A stretch of 64,000 nt of DNA, from positions 248,001-312,000 of the forward strand of contig MCGO01000035.1 in the NCBI GenBank assembly GCA_002104985.1. Direction: 5' to 3'. The notes beneath the pieces were generated by a model, which was given only the letters and a program-made list of their open reading frames with translations, was not told where the DNA came from and made no database searches. Position numbers and translations under genes: made by a program. The stretch comes from Rhizoclosmatium globosum (lineage: Eukaryota; Chytridiomycota; Chytridiomycetes; Chytridiales; Chytriomycetaceae). This document shows, one piece after another, positions 32,599 to 45,581 of this stretch (the first letter of the stretch is position 1; each line of letters opens with the position of its first letter).

Positions 32599-32824
32599 AA
32601 TTTCCAGCAACTTTTTATTGTTCTTTTTCGGTTGGTTGGATTGGCTCCGAAAAGCCTCATTTGTTGAATCATAAGGAAGAAACAGCTTCGCAGACATTCA
32701 ATATGAATAATGACCTCTTATTTACGTTAATTACTATTTCGTGACGCCGATTGTCGGATACAAACAAGAAGAAGGGAGATTGTCAACAAGTGTTCTCTCA
32801 AAACAAAAGCACAAAAAAGCGAGT

Positions 32825-35800
32825 ATGCTCCCTTCGGCACCGAGCTCATTCGCGCTCCTTCTGACCGTGACGCTCGCTGTCAATAATGTATTCTCCTTTC
32901 CAGTCGATGGACCGTCGCCCGCTGTGGCCGTGGCAGTAAGCTCGGATTCTTAAGCCACCTGTCAAACACTAACCTTGTATTTCAAACAACAATAAGAACC
33001 CTGACGACGCGGCTACAACTACAGATGACTTTATCGATATTGTTATTGCCGTGCCATGTACAACCACAACGACAACAGCATCTGCTCTTCCTGAGACAAC
33101 TGTACGTATTGAACCTTCCCCGCATCCCTCCCCCTGAGATAAATTTGTCAACCAAAGACCCATCCCCTCAAAAAACACACACAGACTACCTCCATTTCAT
33201 CTCTTAACGAACCATGTGGGGGAAATATGAAATATGCGGCTCAATGTGAAGATGGTCTTGTTTGTCTTCACACTTCTGCTCTTCCAGATAGTCCCGGAAC
33301 CTGCCAAATTCGTGAATCTGGTCTTGGAGAATCGTGTGGTGGAAGTACGCGTTATCCTGCGGAATGCGCATCGGGTCTGGTTTGTGTGTACTCGAACAGT
33401 GGGTTGATTGGACAGCAAGGTGTTTGTCAGACTGCCGCAACGGAGACTGAAGCTGTAGTAACGAGGCGTCCTATCGTTATTAGTGATGTGGGAGGCCCAT
33501 GCGGTGGATTTGTTATGAACCCCCCACGTTGCAAGGAAGGGCTTGTGTGTATTCGTGCCAAAATTCCTGATTTACCAGGTGTTTGTGCAAATCCTGGTAT
33601 TGGAGGCGCGGAGACTAGTGCTGCTCCTGCTCCAAGTGCAACTGAAACTGTTGTTGGAACACAGTTTGTTGGGACAGAGGTTGTGGTTCAAACTACAACG
33701 GCCTCACCACCAAAAGAAAGCCCTGTTCAGAATATCCCGTCAGAAGCTACTTCTGATGTTGCACCATCTCCTATTGTCGAGCACACAACTGAAGCATTAC
33801 CATCCCCAGCTCAACCTTCAAATTCACCTATTCCAACTGAAGAAACTATTGCACCTGTCACTGAAGTGGCTACGTCAACAGCTGAGTTTCATGATGGCGG
33901 CGTACCACATACTCGGACGCTACTCCCAATCACGGAAATTGGAGGAGGAAACTCTGGACCAAAACCAACCAGCTCAACAGAGGAAGTATCTCCGCAATCA
34001 ACAGAACAGAATGTTGCTACATCCCCATCCGCACAGGCAACCCAAGCTGTGACGGAACCATCAACAGAACGAGCAACCCAAATTACTCCAGCAACTGAGC
34101 CCAGTATTGAGTTCAGTGACATTGGCGGCGTCTGCGGAGGATTTGTCGCGTTCCCACACCAGTGCAAACCTGGGCTTGTCTGTGTGAAGAAGAGTCTCAT
34201 TGCAGACTTCCCTGGTGTTTGTCAGTACCCCTCGACTGTCACTGAAGCCGCGGAAACTATTGCCACCTCGCCAGCGAGAGAGACACAGGTATCGTCCACT
34301 GAGCAAGTGACTCAAGTGAATCCTGCAACTGAACCGAGTGTTGTATACAGTGATGTGGGTGGGACTTGTGGAGGATTCGTTGCTTTCCCACATCAGTGCA
34401 AACCTGGACTTGTCTGTGTGAAGAAAAGTCTAATTGCTGATTTCCCTGGCGTTTGCGAGTACCCCTCGACTGTTACTGAACCAGTTGCGACAATCACAGA
34501 ACCAGCTGTTCCTCCTGGAAGTCTGGGTACACAATGTGGAGGATTCGTAGGATTACCTTGTAATGAAGGCTTAATTTGCGTCACTCCCACTGATATTGCT
34601 GACGGAATGGGTGTTTGTCGGTATCCATCAACGGCTACCATCTCCCAGGCCACTGAAACTGCGGTCGTTGCGTCTCCTTCTGAAACCGCAGAACCTTCTC
34701 CAAAGCCTACCGAGTCTGAAGTCGTGGCTCCCACTACCGAACCCGCACAGTCTCCATCACCTGTTGTGCCATCATCTCCTTCCGTTGAAACCCAGACAGC
34801 AACTGAGCCTGTTATTGCTATCACTGAAGTACCAACGTTTAACCCTGGAAACGGACAAACTCAAACAGAGGCAGGGGTTGGTCAGGCAGGAACTTTCACT
34901 CAAGTTGTTGTCAAACCGACTTCCACTGTCCCCCAAGCCACTGAAGTTGTTACTTCTGAAGCTGCTGTTCCTCAAGTAACTGAAAGCGTACCTGTATCAG
35001 TTACTGAGACAGTATCCCTAGTACAAATCAAGACAACTGAGGTTGAAGCCTCTCCATCCCCGATCGTTTCTGCAACCGAAGCTTCTACTCCATCCGAAAC
35101 TCTCGCTGCAACTGAGCAGCACGTAGTTACTTCAAAAGCTGCTGTTCCAACTCAGAATGTTGCAACCACAACCGAAGAAATTGTCGCGACCGTTGAGTCT
35201 CCTCTGCCATCGCCCACATCAACAATTGTCACCGAACCTGTAATTGCGACGGTTCCAGCATCGTTTATCGTTGGTGGTGGACAAACCCAGACAGAAGAAA
35301 ATCCGAACCAATGGATTCCAACTTCTGCTGCTTCAAGCCCTTCAAAAACAACAAACGAAGTGGGACAAACTACCGAGATTGTGGCTGCTTCTCCGTCTCC
35401 TGCAGCCATTGAAACCACTGAAGTCGTTCCTTTGTCTCCATCTCCAACGGAAACGACTGAAGCTGTTTTAGCATCACCATCTCCCGTAGTAATTAAGACC
35501 ACTGAAGCTGAAGCTTCTCCATCCCCAATAGTTTCTGCGACTGAAGTAACCCCATCCGAAACTCTCGCTGCAACTGAGCAGCATGTTGCAACCACAAAAG
35601 CTGCTGTTTCTGCCACCACAACTGAAGAAATCATCCCAACTGCCGAGTCTCCCGTTCCATCCCAAGCATCAGTTGTTGCCACTGAGCCTGTAATTGCCTC
35701 AGTTCCAGCATCGTTTGTTCACGGTGGCGGCCACACGCAAACTGAAGCAAACCCCAACCAGATTCCAACGTCTGCAGCTCAAGCAACCCAATCTCCAGCT

Positions 35801-36214
35801 GCAGAAACTACAGAAGTTGCTCAACCATCACCATCCAATGCTCAAACTACCGAAGCGCCATCGGTTGCAGAAACTACAGAATTCACTGAGATTGAATCAC
35901 CATCTCCTGTACGCGTTTCGCCAACCCCAACTTCTGCCCAAGCACCTACCGCTCAGGCTGAGACAACAGAAGTACCAGTGGTTATTCAGACTACAGTCAA
36001 GCAACAGTCTCCTTCCCCGGCTGTTGAAACAACTGTGGTTGTTCCTGTCGCTCCCTCGCCTTCGCCATCTCCTGTTGCCGTTGTGCCATCCCCAACACAA
36101 ACTTCTCCATCAAATAACGGTCCAGTGACAGTTTATGTGACTGTGACTACAACGACAACCCTCATTCAGTATGTCACAGTTTACTTGCCAGCACCTCCAG
36201 CGCCTACACCCTAG
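32825..36214 (+). CDS. Secreted Cys-repeat and Thr/Ser/Pro-rich surface protein
   Basis: Exons 32825-32935, 32997-33101 and 33185-36214 (introns 61 and 83 nt), 1,081 aa. A signal peptide is clear (SSFALLLTVTLAVNNVFS). Residues about 80-490 contain six copies of a module built as CGG-x-YP/FP-x-C-x-GLVC-x-PGVC (for example GGTCGGFVAFPHQCKPGLVC). Two adjacent copies at about 34110-34230 and 34340-34460 are nearly identical. The rest is a long mucin-like region of SPSP, ATE, TTE and VVATEPVIA repeats, probably heavily O-glycosylated. The C-terminus (TVYVTVTTTTTLIQYVTVYL) resembles wall-protein tails but has no obvious GPI signal. A cell-wall or adhesive role is likely. Length will vary with repeat copy number. 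Confidence 0.82.
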
Positions 36215-36429
36215 AACATTTGATCTTCTGTATTTTTTAACTCGTTGTTCTCTATTTATTTACTTGTTGGTTGAAGTTCCATTCTTCTTCACTGGAAATA
36301 CCTGTCTTTCTTTGGTGTGAATTTTGAATAACATTTATTTTACTTATCATCTATTGCCCTTTGTTATATCGCGTCCATGGTGAGGGCTATGAAGGTTGGG
36401 TTGGCAAAAAAGAACAACGAAAACCAACA

Positions 36430-37190
36430 ATGTCCGTTGACCAAATCGCCAAGGGCTTCACTGAGTTCTACTACAACGCATTCGATACCAACCGCGCCGG
36501 ACTTGCTCCTCTCTACGTAATTAAGCCGCTGATTGAGCCCGCTTTACTGTAACTAACGTCTTTTACTCTTTTTCACCTATCCTTCCACTGCCCTCTCAAA
36601 CCTGTCTTTCAACGACCCTTCCTGGACCTCAGAGAGATATGTCTATGCTTACATATGAGGACAAGCAGTTTACCGGAGTTCAGAACATTGTCGGTCACTT
36701 AGCCGTAAGTCAAGTCCACCCAGCCTCATCATTTTCCATCCGCGTCTTCCTGTCTGAATACATTCAATTCATGAGCTCAATACTATACTATTACTACTAT
36801 TACGTGGCTGTCGTTGCTAATGGACTCCCCGTTTTCAGGCCCTTCCCTTCCAAAGAATCAAGCACGTTATCACAAAATGCGATGCTCAACCATCCCACCC
36901 AACCAACGGATCAATTCTGATTACTGTCATGGGTCAACTCCAGGTGAGGGCTATTTGCGAATCGACTTTTTAAATCCTATGCTTGGGTTTCTCAAATTGG
37001 TTCTTTCGTCTTCCACAACAGTTTGACGACTCACCAGCTCCAATGAACTTTGTACAAACATTCCACTTGTACCCTGAGGGAGGGGGCAACTACTTTGTCT
37101 TTAATGGTTTGTTTTACTCGTGCCATGTAATCTGCGCTTTTGCTTGCTTACACTACACTTCCAGACATCTTCCGTCTCGTCTTGCACTAA
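36430..37190 (+). CDS. NTF2: Nuclear transport factor 2
   Basis: Five exons: 36430-36516, 36633-36704, 36839-36943, 37022-37106 and 37165-37190, 124 aa, the normal NTF2 length. The protein starts MSVDQIAKGFTEFYYNAFDT and contains RDMSMLTYEDKQFTGVQNIV, LPFQRIKHVITKCDAQPS, SILITVMGQLQ, FVQTFHLYPEGGGNYFVFND and IFRLVLH. These match yeast and animal NTF2 throughout. NTF2 imports RanGDP into the nucleus and binds FxFG nucleoporins. Introns are all in expected coding phase, which supports the model. The identification is firm. Confidence 0.95.
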
Positions 37191-37313
37191 GCTAATTAGA
37201 GAAGGTTGGAAGGATCGTTTCGCCCACAATCTCTCGTTGCTATTGTGTAGTATGTGTTGTGTTCTTAGCTTGAGAATTAAAGAAGGAGTGATTTTTATAT
37301 TTCCTTGCTGTTA

Positions 37314-38504
37314 ATGATCCTTTTAATCGCGAAAGTTGTGGGTTGGTTCCTCAACTTCTTGATATAACTGCCTGACAGCATTTCACACAGGTTGCCTCTA
37401 CCTAACAGCCTTCTTTGTGTACTTTGTGTCCAATGCGCAGAAGGGCAAGCTGCCTCTGCATCCATACCGAATGTTGAAAGTCAATCAAGCCTTCCTCCAG
37501 CATATTACAGGCATGATCATTGGACCCATCATCGCAACATACTCGCGCTTCTTGATTCGACTTCCAAAGTTTGAGAAGGGAATTGTATTTGCCCAGCGAT
37601 CAGATGGGAGGAAGATGGAGTTGGATGTTCACACTTCATCAAAGGATCCAAACTCAAAGAAGCCTGTCATTGTCTTTATTTATGGCGGAGCTTGGTGTAC
37701 AGGAAGCAAAGAGTAGGTTCACTTCTTCTGGATCCATCTTGATATTGACTCTGTCTTGACAGCATTTACGCTCCCCTGGCTCAGTCCTTAATGAAGGCAG
37801 GATACGTGGTAGTCGTGCCTAATTATGTTCTGTACCCCAAGGGCTTAGTGGAAGATATGCTAGATGATGTAGCTGATGCTCTGGTGTGGACAGCCAAGAA
37901 CATTAGAAGTTACGGAGGAGACCCAAAGAATCTTCATATTATGGGACATAGTGCTGGAGGACACTTGGCGGCTCTTGTCCTGATTCATAACTTCAACACC
38001 CAAACACAGAATGAATTCTGCTTGCATACTAGTGGTAAAAATGTTCAAATGCGGCCTCTCTCTGTGCGCATCCCGAAAGTATTGAGTGCAACGTTGTTAT
38101 CTGGAGTGTACGACATTCAACAGCATTTCTTGTTCGAGAGTGGACGTAAAGTCGAATTCATTTCGGCGATGGGACGGGCGATGGGAAACACCGAAACGGC
38201 GTTTGACTTACGAAGTCCAAAGCAGTTGATGCGAATGACGAATGCTGCTGATTTGGATGCGGCGACTATAAAGCGACGGAATAAGGCTTTCGACGAGTAC
38301 TTGCCAAAGCATTGGCTCGTGTTGCATGGAGACAACGATACCACGGTCCCTCATTCTCAAAGTACGGAGTTCCATCAAGTGTTGCACAATGATTTGGGTA
38401 TTACTGGTGCGAAGCTCAAAATTTATTCTCGCGTCGACCATGGAACTCCCATCTTAGGTAAGACTTTCAAAACACTTAAGTATTTGACTGACGCCTTTCA
38501 CTAG
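37314..38504 (+). CDS. Membrane-anchored alpha/beta-hydrolase, ICME/esterase-lipase-like
   Basis: Exons 37314-37341, 37391-37712 and 37763-38504 (introns 49 and 50 nt), 363 aa. The first exon gives MILLIAKVVG, which joins to CLYLTAFFVYFVS to make one signal-anchor helix. The hydrolase core has the oxyanion loop VFIYGGAWCTG, the nucleophile in IMGHSAGGHLAALVL, a late Asp in LVLHGDNDTTVPHSQ and the catalytic His in YSRVDHGTPI. The layout resembles isoprenylcysteine methylesterase-like and sterol esterase-like enzymes of the alpha/beta-hydrolase-3 group. Substrate is unknown. The start of the short first exon is inferred from frame and the membrane helix. Confidence 0.75.
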
Positions 38505-38617
38505 TTCCAATGTCACTCGACTCCGATTATACAATTGACTTCTTCCACGAATTAGAGTTACTCATTGAGAAATCACAAAATAACCAATAAATACTATTAA
38601 AAACATATATAGATAAG

Positions 38618-41600
38618 TTAAAGATCAGTCTCCTCCTCCTCCCCTTCTTCTTCCGCACCTTTTGCCAAAAACGATGGCTCGTCCCCATCCATGAGGAGCT
38701 CTCCTCCAAAGTCACTACCACGAGCTTCACTGTCCATCGAAACAAACGACCTCTCAATTTCATCAACACCAAATTGGCAAGTATCGATTCCGTCCTCAAG
38801 TTTGTGTTGATCTGCCCAATCCAAAAATCCATCCAACACAACACCATCAGTCAAATCATTCTCTTCAACCTGCTTAAATAATTCGGTAGATCCACGTGTA
38901 CTGTCAAGTTGCTGTGACGGCTGACGCAGAATTTGACTCGCTTCCTCAACAAAACTTTCAATATCATCCAACCGCATCTCCCCACTAGTTCCATTTCCAA
39001 GAAAAGTATCTGGTTCAGCTGCGGCAGCTGCAGCCACGTCCCCGACGGCGAAAACAGGGAAATGAGCCTGTCCATCGTGATTTCCCAACATGGATAACGA
39101 CAAAGCACCCGAATTATTCGACATTAATACTTGACTGGGGTCAGGATGTCCAGGAGGCACCTCGCTCAAGTCATCTGGACCCTCTCCAACTCCACTGTCG
39201 ATTCTCAACGTTGACATCGAAGGCTGCAACAGTCTATGGGCAGCTGGAGATTTGGCATATCTGTCAAACGAACTGGTGCTTTCCATTTGAGACTGCAACT
39301 GTGAAACTTCATTCGAAATACCAATCAAATGTTGGTTGAGTAACGCGGAATCCGATGAAGGTATTGGAGGAGGCAAGGCAAGACTACTAGTGTCCAAGAT
39401 GCTTGCTGTCGGCATTGGATTTACATCCACAACCACTCGAGACGCGTCAAACGTTTGAAGTGAACGTTCGTCGTCCATCACCCCACTCTTTTCAAGAATA
39501 GCATCCAAACTCTTCTGTTCAAACGCAGACCGTTCCTGACTTGTTGCATGCGTTACTTCAAGTACCGAATCATCCAAAATAGGGTCATGCACAGATGAGC
39601 CCCAAGCTTCAAATGAGTCAGCCAGAACGTTTCTTGGTGCCTTTGGTACTCTTCCCTCAGTCACAAGCATAGATGTAGCTGATTCGGAAAAGCAAATACT
39701 TCCAACAGCGGCTTCTTCGAGACAGGAATCTTGCTCGATTGGTGACTTGGATGTTGACTTGGATAACTGAATGCTGGAGAGAGCTATATCGGCATCTGCA
39801 ACCTCGTCACTTCCCGTTGCAATTGATTGTGATTTCGACTTCTGAATATCAAGACTTTCATCCACTTCAGAGAAAGGATGCTGGACTTCCAACGTTTGAG
39901 GAGCTGGCTGATACAATTTCACACTCTGAACCTCGTTGTCCACATCTTCGTCAGACACTTCAGAATCAGCATCACCTAATCCTCCAATGAAAAACAACTG
40001 TTCCTCGTCCGCAACGTATCGCAGCGATGGTACTTCCTCCATGCCGTCAAAGTCAACATCGTCTCGCGCCAATCCACTTCGTGCATCGCCTTTCGGTGTA
40101 CAACCAAGCAACTCCGAATCATCAGCATCTTCATCTTCATCTTCCGAATGCGTTACAGAAGCAGGAGGAACTTCACTCATGATGCTGATTTCATCGTCGT
40201 CACGTTCTCCGTTTCCGCCCAAAGCAACAGCTTCATTCAAAAACATGAATTCGCGATTAAAACGGTCTTCTGAGCTCAATAGTTCTTTGTTTGGAGTCAT
40301 AAAGAACGACTGTTGGTCTGTTGGCTTGTTGTCTTCTTCGTCACTTTCAAAAACGCGAGACTGGTATATACTCATTTCATCCAAGGGATTTGCGATTGAG
40401 ATTTCGTTAAATATGTTGGATTGACCAGGACTGCTTGCTCCAGAACCCGCAAGTGGTGCGCCTCGTTGAGTCTCAACCGTCGAAAGTTGATCAGACTCGG
40501 CCATCGGCTCTTTTTGCAGGTCTTTGCTGAATGACGGAAATTCTATAAGCGATGCGCCATCAAGTGGATTTTCATCAGCCATGAAGTCTGGCACGTCTTC
40601 ATCTAAACAATTATCTGTGAGACTCATCTATCTGGTAGTTGAAGACTTACCCAATAAGTTATCAAACGCGTCTAATTCATCAACGGCATGTAGCCACTCA
40701 GAACCATCTCTTTCTCGGCCAGCGGGTATCACGAAAGAGGTGTCTTGATTGATGACATTGGTTTTGCTGACGGACTTACTGGATGTGATTTCTTTGGTCA
40801 TTTTGGAAGGAGTCGACACAGCCCTCTTTGGTGTCGCCAGACGAGAAGGTGAAGCAGGTCGAGGGACGTTTCCTGATTTTAATGCTGAAGCTTGAACTGT
40901 CCCTCTCAAATTCGATTTCAAGACGGACTTCACAAGGCTTGGAGTTGAAGGCGCAGCAGGTGCCGAAGGTGTAGAAACTTTTGAATGCATAGGGAGTTTA
41001 GATGCAGTGCTCGGTGTAGTTTGAACTGAGCGTTTAAGAGGTGTTCGTGCAATCTCAGCTCGAGGCTGAAACCCCGTAGTGCCTTATCACCGATTTAATA
41101 AACGTATTCAGAATAAATACGATTTCGTACCGAGTGCTGAAAAGGGTTCGCTTGCTGCGTGCAAATCGTGGAATCGGACAGTTTTCTTGGGACTGTTCAT
41201 CCCGGCGGATACGTTATCCTCTCTGCCCAACGCAATAGATTCGACAATCTTAAAGCATCATCAGAGAAGTCCTGTCAAAAAGAAGTTTTTACCTGATCGA
41301 CAACCGCGTCAACAGGGTTGTGGGTAGGAAGCGCTTTGCCTTTTCCTTTCGTCTCTCGGCCTGAGTCTGCGTTTGCAACAGTACTAGATTTTATGGAGGC
41401 CTTTCCGAGAACAGGAATCGTACTAGATTTTTGGTTCTGTATTGTAGACGTTGAAGGTTTTTTTCGAAGGGCTATGTATAATAAAATTACTCAAGGAAAC
41501 GCCGTTGACAGAACTTACGGAATCCTTGCTGAAGTGTAGGTTTGGCTTTAAGACACGAATCTATGGGAACAGGCACCCCAGTCCCTTTCCTGACGGGTGT

Positions 41601-43650
41601 TTTCCCTGGAGAGTCGTGAGTGAGAGCATCAAGACAGTAACAGAAAGTCTTACCAAATTGTGCTTTCGCAGAAGCTGGAGTATCCGGCGTCGATAAGTTT
41701 TTCGGTGTAAAGACAAGTTTCTGGGCTGACTGCTCCAAACCAACATTTACCACCTTTTCATCAGACTTCTCAACTTTCGTGCGAACATTTGCTCGAATTA
41801 AGTTAACAGCGTCTGGCGTTGATGTCGCAAATCCGTCAGGTAGTGTTGGTTTTTTGAAATGCGAGGAAACCTTTGAAACTGGTTGAGTGACGAGATCCGT
41901 TTCGTCAGGTTACTCACATTTCCTGCCTTGTTCATCCGATCGCGAACATGAAGTTTGGGAGTCACGGGGGGAAGAACCAAGGTGTTGTCTTTCAGAACTT
42001 TTAAAAAGCTTGTAGTCTCCGGAGACCGTGGAACTGGCTCTTTGTTTTCTTGGTCTATTCGAACCTGCCTGTACACAACAGTTAGAACTCCATGGCGCCA
42101 ATTAATTTGATGTCAATACCGCTCGGCCTTAAGTTCTTCCACAGAATCTTCCAATTCATCGCGTCTTTGAGTCAATTGGTTTCGGATGGCTTTGGAGCTT
42201 GCTTGTACACCATTAAGGATTTCCACTTTTTGGGAGACGTTCTCCACTGACAAATACGGCTAAAAATACGGTACCAAACAAAATAATGTACGTACGTGAT
42301 TCAATCAAGGCGGTTGAGTCTTGCAGCACAGAAGTCTGAAGTACTTCATCCACCGTTTTGATAGAAATACCCCAGAGCTTAATGACAGAAACCAAATCGA
42401 GCATACCTCCATCAGCGTATGGATTTATGCGTTCCTATTTTCAAATCTTTTTCATGAGTTGTGGTTGATACGAGGTTAATCATACTGCTTGAATATCTTT
42501 ACGAAACTGTTCGGCCAGCTCGTTAGGAATTTCAATTCGAGAGTTTGATCCATCGATCGAATGAAGGTTTGCTCGGCCTTCCATCACATCGGATATAATA
42601 TCTGTTTTGACTTGAGTCAGTGACACAGAAGAATTCATTCTTAAAATACGCAACTCATGTTCTCTTGATTTGTTTCAATCCAAGTTGAACAATCTTTCCA
42701 AAGAGAACGAACCGTTTCCAGTTTTTGAGTGTGCATTTCTTGAACTTCAATAAATTCCGTGAATCCTTCGCCATCCACAAAAACGGGGTGCGCCTCCATA
42801 TCTTTTTTGATTTCGGATAGCTTCTCCTGTACTTGGAGGTGAGATTTTTTTCGTATTCCTTGTGTAATGACGTAACGAACCAATTCAACCAGAGCTCGCC
42901 TAAATTCTTCTGATAAGTAGGTTCCGTACTCCAACCACTCTTTGGTTTCTTCATCCCGTTTTGATACGTCTGCTTTGAATTGATTTGACATTTCGTTGAT
43001 GGTTGTTTGCACACTTTCAAGTGTTGATGATTCCATCAATTCATCGGGTATAGCTGATGGTACAGTCAGTGCATTGAGTCTAAACATCACGGATTAAACA
43101 TACGTGAGATGCAGTCTTTGTATTCTCTGTTCATTGTACACGAGATTGCGTGTGTTGTCAAAGCGAGCATTGCCTGTTCGAATCTGATTGTATTCATCAG
43201 AGAGTTGCGTTCACGAGCAAAATCAAGCGCACCGTTCGCCTTTGCAGTCGTCAAAGTAGGAGCGGCGGACCTGCAGCGAGGCCGGAAGCGCGCCGTTCTT
43301 TTTGAGAATGTCCAGGGCCTTTGCGACACAGTTTCTGAATTCGCGCGAGTGGGCGCGTTCGAGGACGGGCCAACAATGGCGAAAGAGCTTTGGATTTGAT
43401 TTGATTTGTTTAGGTGGTTTGTTGGTTGGTTGGTTAAGGTTGCTCCTGGTAAGAGTCAACAAACACACACCTCGTGCGAATCAACACAGCGACACTGACT
43501 CAGAAGAAACATCGACACCGACTCAAAGGCCTTCGGATTTGCACTCGAAACACCCTTCGCAAACAGACTGTCAACGGGTACATTCGAGGGTGCTTCAAAG
43601 CCAAGCAGAGAGAGCCCGGAGAACACGGACTGCCGCACTAGATTACTCAT
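38618..43650 (-). CDS. HAUS6-like augmin complex subunit
   Basis: A long multi-exon gene. Supported exons: 43650-43471, 43387-43233, 43183-43142, 43079-42655, 42601-42486, 42434-42296, 42246-42120, 42068-41918, 41870-41654, 41605-41519, 41471 to about 41292, a poorly resolved part 41290-41050, about 41050-40651, and 40602-38618. The N-terminal HAUS6 domain is recognisable: LLGFEAPSN, LFRHCWPVLERAHSREFRNC, VRRSYFDDCKGERFEQAMLA and, further on, GGMLDLVSVIKLWGISIKTV. A coiled coil (RNQLTQRRDELEDSVEELKA) follows, then a long disordered acidic tail. Augmin recruits gamma-tubulin to the sides of spindle microtubules for branching nucleation; HAUS6 carries the gamma-tubulin-recruiting arm in animals. 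Exon joins after 41290 are uncertain. Confidence 0.75.
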
Positions 43651-43935
43651 CTCAAAGCCTCTTGTCTCTTGTCGCTGGGTATTTAGTATTCAGTGTCTGT
43701 TTGAAGGCTGCTGTCGTTTGTTGGTGCAGATGTTTTGTGTCCGACCAAGCAAAAGAATATTTAGAATATTGGGAACTCCTGCAGACCCCCTCACTCCTAC
43801 TTCAAACAGCTTCAGACAAGAATTTTACACTCAAGAGTGGGAGGTGAGTCATAACGCAAATCTTCGGAAGTCCTCGGCACCTTGAGTGAAGATGACATTC
43901 AAAATCACCGCCCCCATCTATCTTTGTCTAATCAA

Positions 43936-45572
43936 ATGTCCTCTCAGAGAATATTCAGTGTGGAAAACTTGGTTGATGCTGAAAACGCGCTCACGGAGCT
44001 TCCTCTTCACTGGCTTACCTGCAGATTCCTAAACGCTACTATCGAGCGCCAATATTGGGTTTACTTCAACTCAAACCTGCAACTCAAGTTGTTGCCCCCC
44101 TTTCTTCTCATATTTGGTGTCGTGACAATTGTTTCATGGAATTGGAGTATCTCGTTCGTTTTTGCCCCAACGTGGGTTGGAATCCTTGCCATTATTGTGT
44201 CTGTTGCTGCTTGCCTGATGGCCATAATATACATTTGCATTATTTCTATAAATTCAAACTACAGGGTTGGTGATCACACATATTCAGGCTTGGTTTACTG
44301 GCATTTGGATGTTTCATTGTGATGAACCTGTTCACTGTCACATATACACTATATAATCAGCTCATAGTCAACAATTCCTTCTTTACGTTTATATATCCTG
44401 CCGTTCTCGCTGCGTTTCAAGCTGGACACATGTCAATGGTGGATTTCATTTCAACTGCAATCCTTTTCACCGTCACACTCTCAATTGCTTTAATTGAGCT
44501 CTTGGTCCTAAAACCAGCATCCGTCAGCGCCACAAGTTTCTTGTCACCATTCTCAGTGTATATTTCTGCATGCGCTATTGTCGTCTTTGCAGTATACACA
44601 TTTCAACACGACTCTCGAAAGATATTTGCCTTTGAATATTATTGGTCTACACGGCTACTTCTCCCGCTCGACAAAGTCACTATGGCAATGCTAGAATCAA
44701 CCCTCTCAAAAAAGAGGCTTATAATCCAACTGAGCCGAAGTAGTTTGAATATTTCAGTGGACTTGACCTCCGTACTGAACGACATTCGGAATGAATTCCC
44801 AGGGACGTACGCTGAAGATCCAAAATTCATGTTACCGTCAATTCTGCCTCAGACCGGTCCCATCCCAGTTATTCGAAAAAACAGAATCACGCGATTCATC
44901 CAAAAGATGGACCTGAGATTTCATTCGAGTGCATTAGAAACAGAATATTTGGATTCCCTGAGATTCAGAAATACCATGATATTTAGGATTGTAATGTTTG
45001 GTTCAACAATTATAAACGTGGTGCACACTTTTTTGGATATTTTGACATATTGTAACGGTGCAAACCCACCTTTAGCCATCTGTGGAGACTTGCAGCAGAT
45101 AACATTAATAATTCGCACTGTCTCAGCTGGCATCATAGGCCTATCGTCCATTATTATCAGTATACTTTGTGATAACTTAATCACCAACGCCGCAACACTA
45201 CAAAGAATTCACGTTTCCCTGAACGCTCTTTATTGCATGACACTTATCACTCTCACAATTTACATCAACCGTCAATATAAAAGCGATTTATCGTATCTGA
45301 TGGCGTCGTACTCATCTATTCAGTACTTTGCCTTTTCTTGTGAATTTCCAATGAGGATAAGCGAGTACCTGATTCTTGCTGGAGTGGTTGCTGTTTTCGG
45401 AATGAACGCGTACTTAATTATTGACGCTGGTGAATTGTACAAGTGCTGGTTGGCAAATGGAATCGTAATACCTATATGCTTTGTGATTGTGTATGAAAAC
45501 TCAAGATATAGCAGGCGACTATTTTTATTGAAAAGAGTTTTTGAAGATTTGGTCAGTGGGAGTCAAAATTGA
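43936..45572 (+). CDS. Polytopic membrane protein, function unknown
   Basis: The frame from ATG 43936 (MSSQRIFSVENLVDAENALT) carries three hydrophobic helices. A frame change at about 44200-44285 is best explained by an intron ending at 44284 (tattcag). From there a second frame starts GLLAFGCFIVMNLFTV and continues to the stop with about seven more helices. Between them lies a soluble loop (ALETEYLDSLRFRNTM and neighbours, about residues 260-330). The pattern of two membrane blocks around a cytoplasmic loop suggests a receptor or transporter, but no motif of a known family is visible. Its 3' end is 10 bp from the convergent ceramide synthase stop. Confidence 0.55.
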
Positions 45573-45581
45573 AATAAAGGC

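Noticed and set aside
33543..34052. Leu/Gln-rich plus-strand frame inside the secreted protein gene
   Set aside because: Out-of-frame shadow of the repeat-rich exon.
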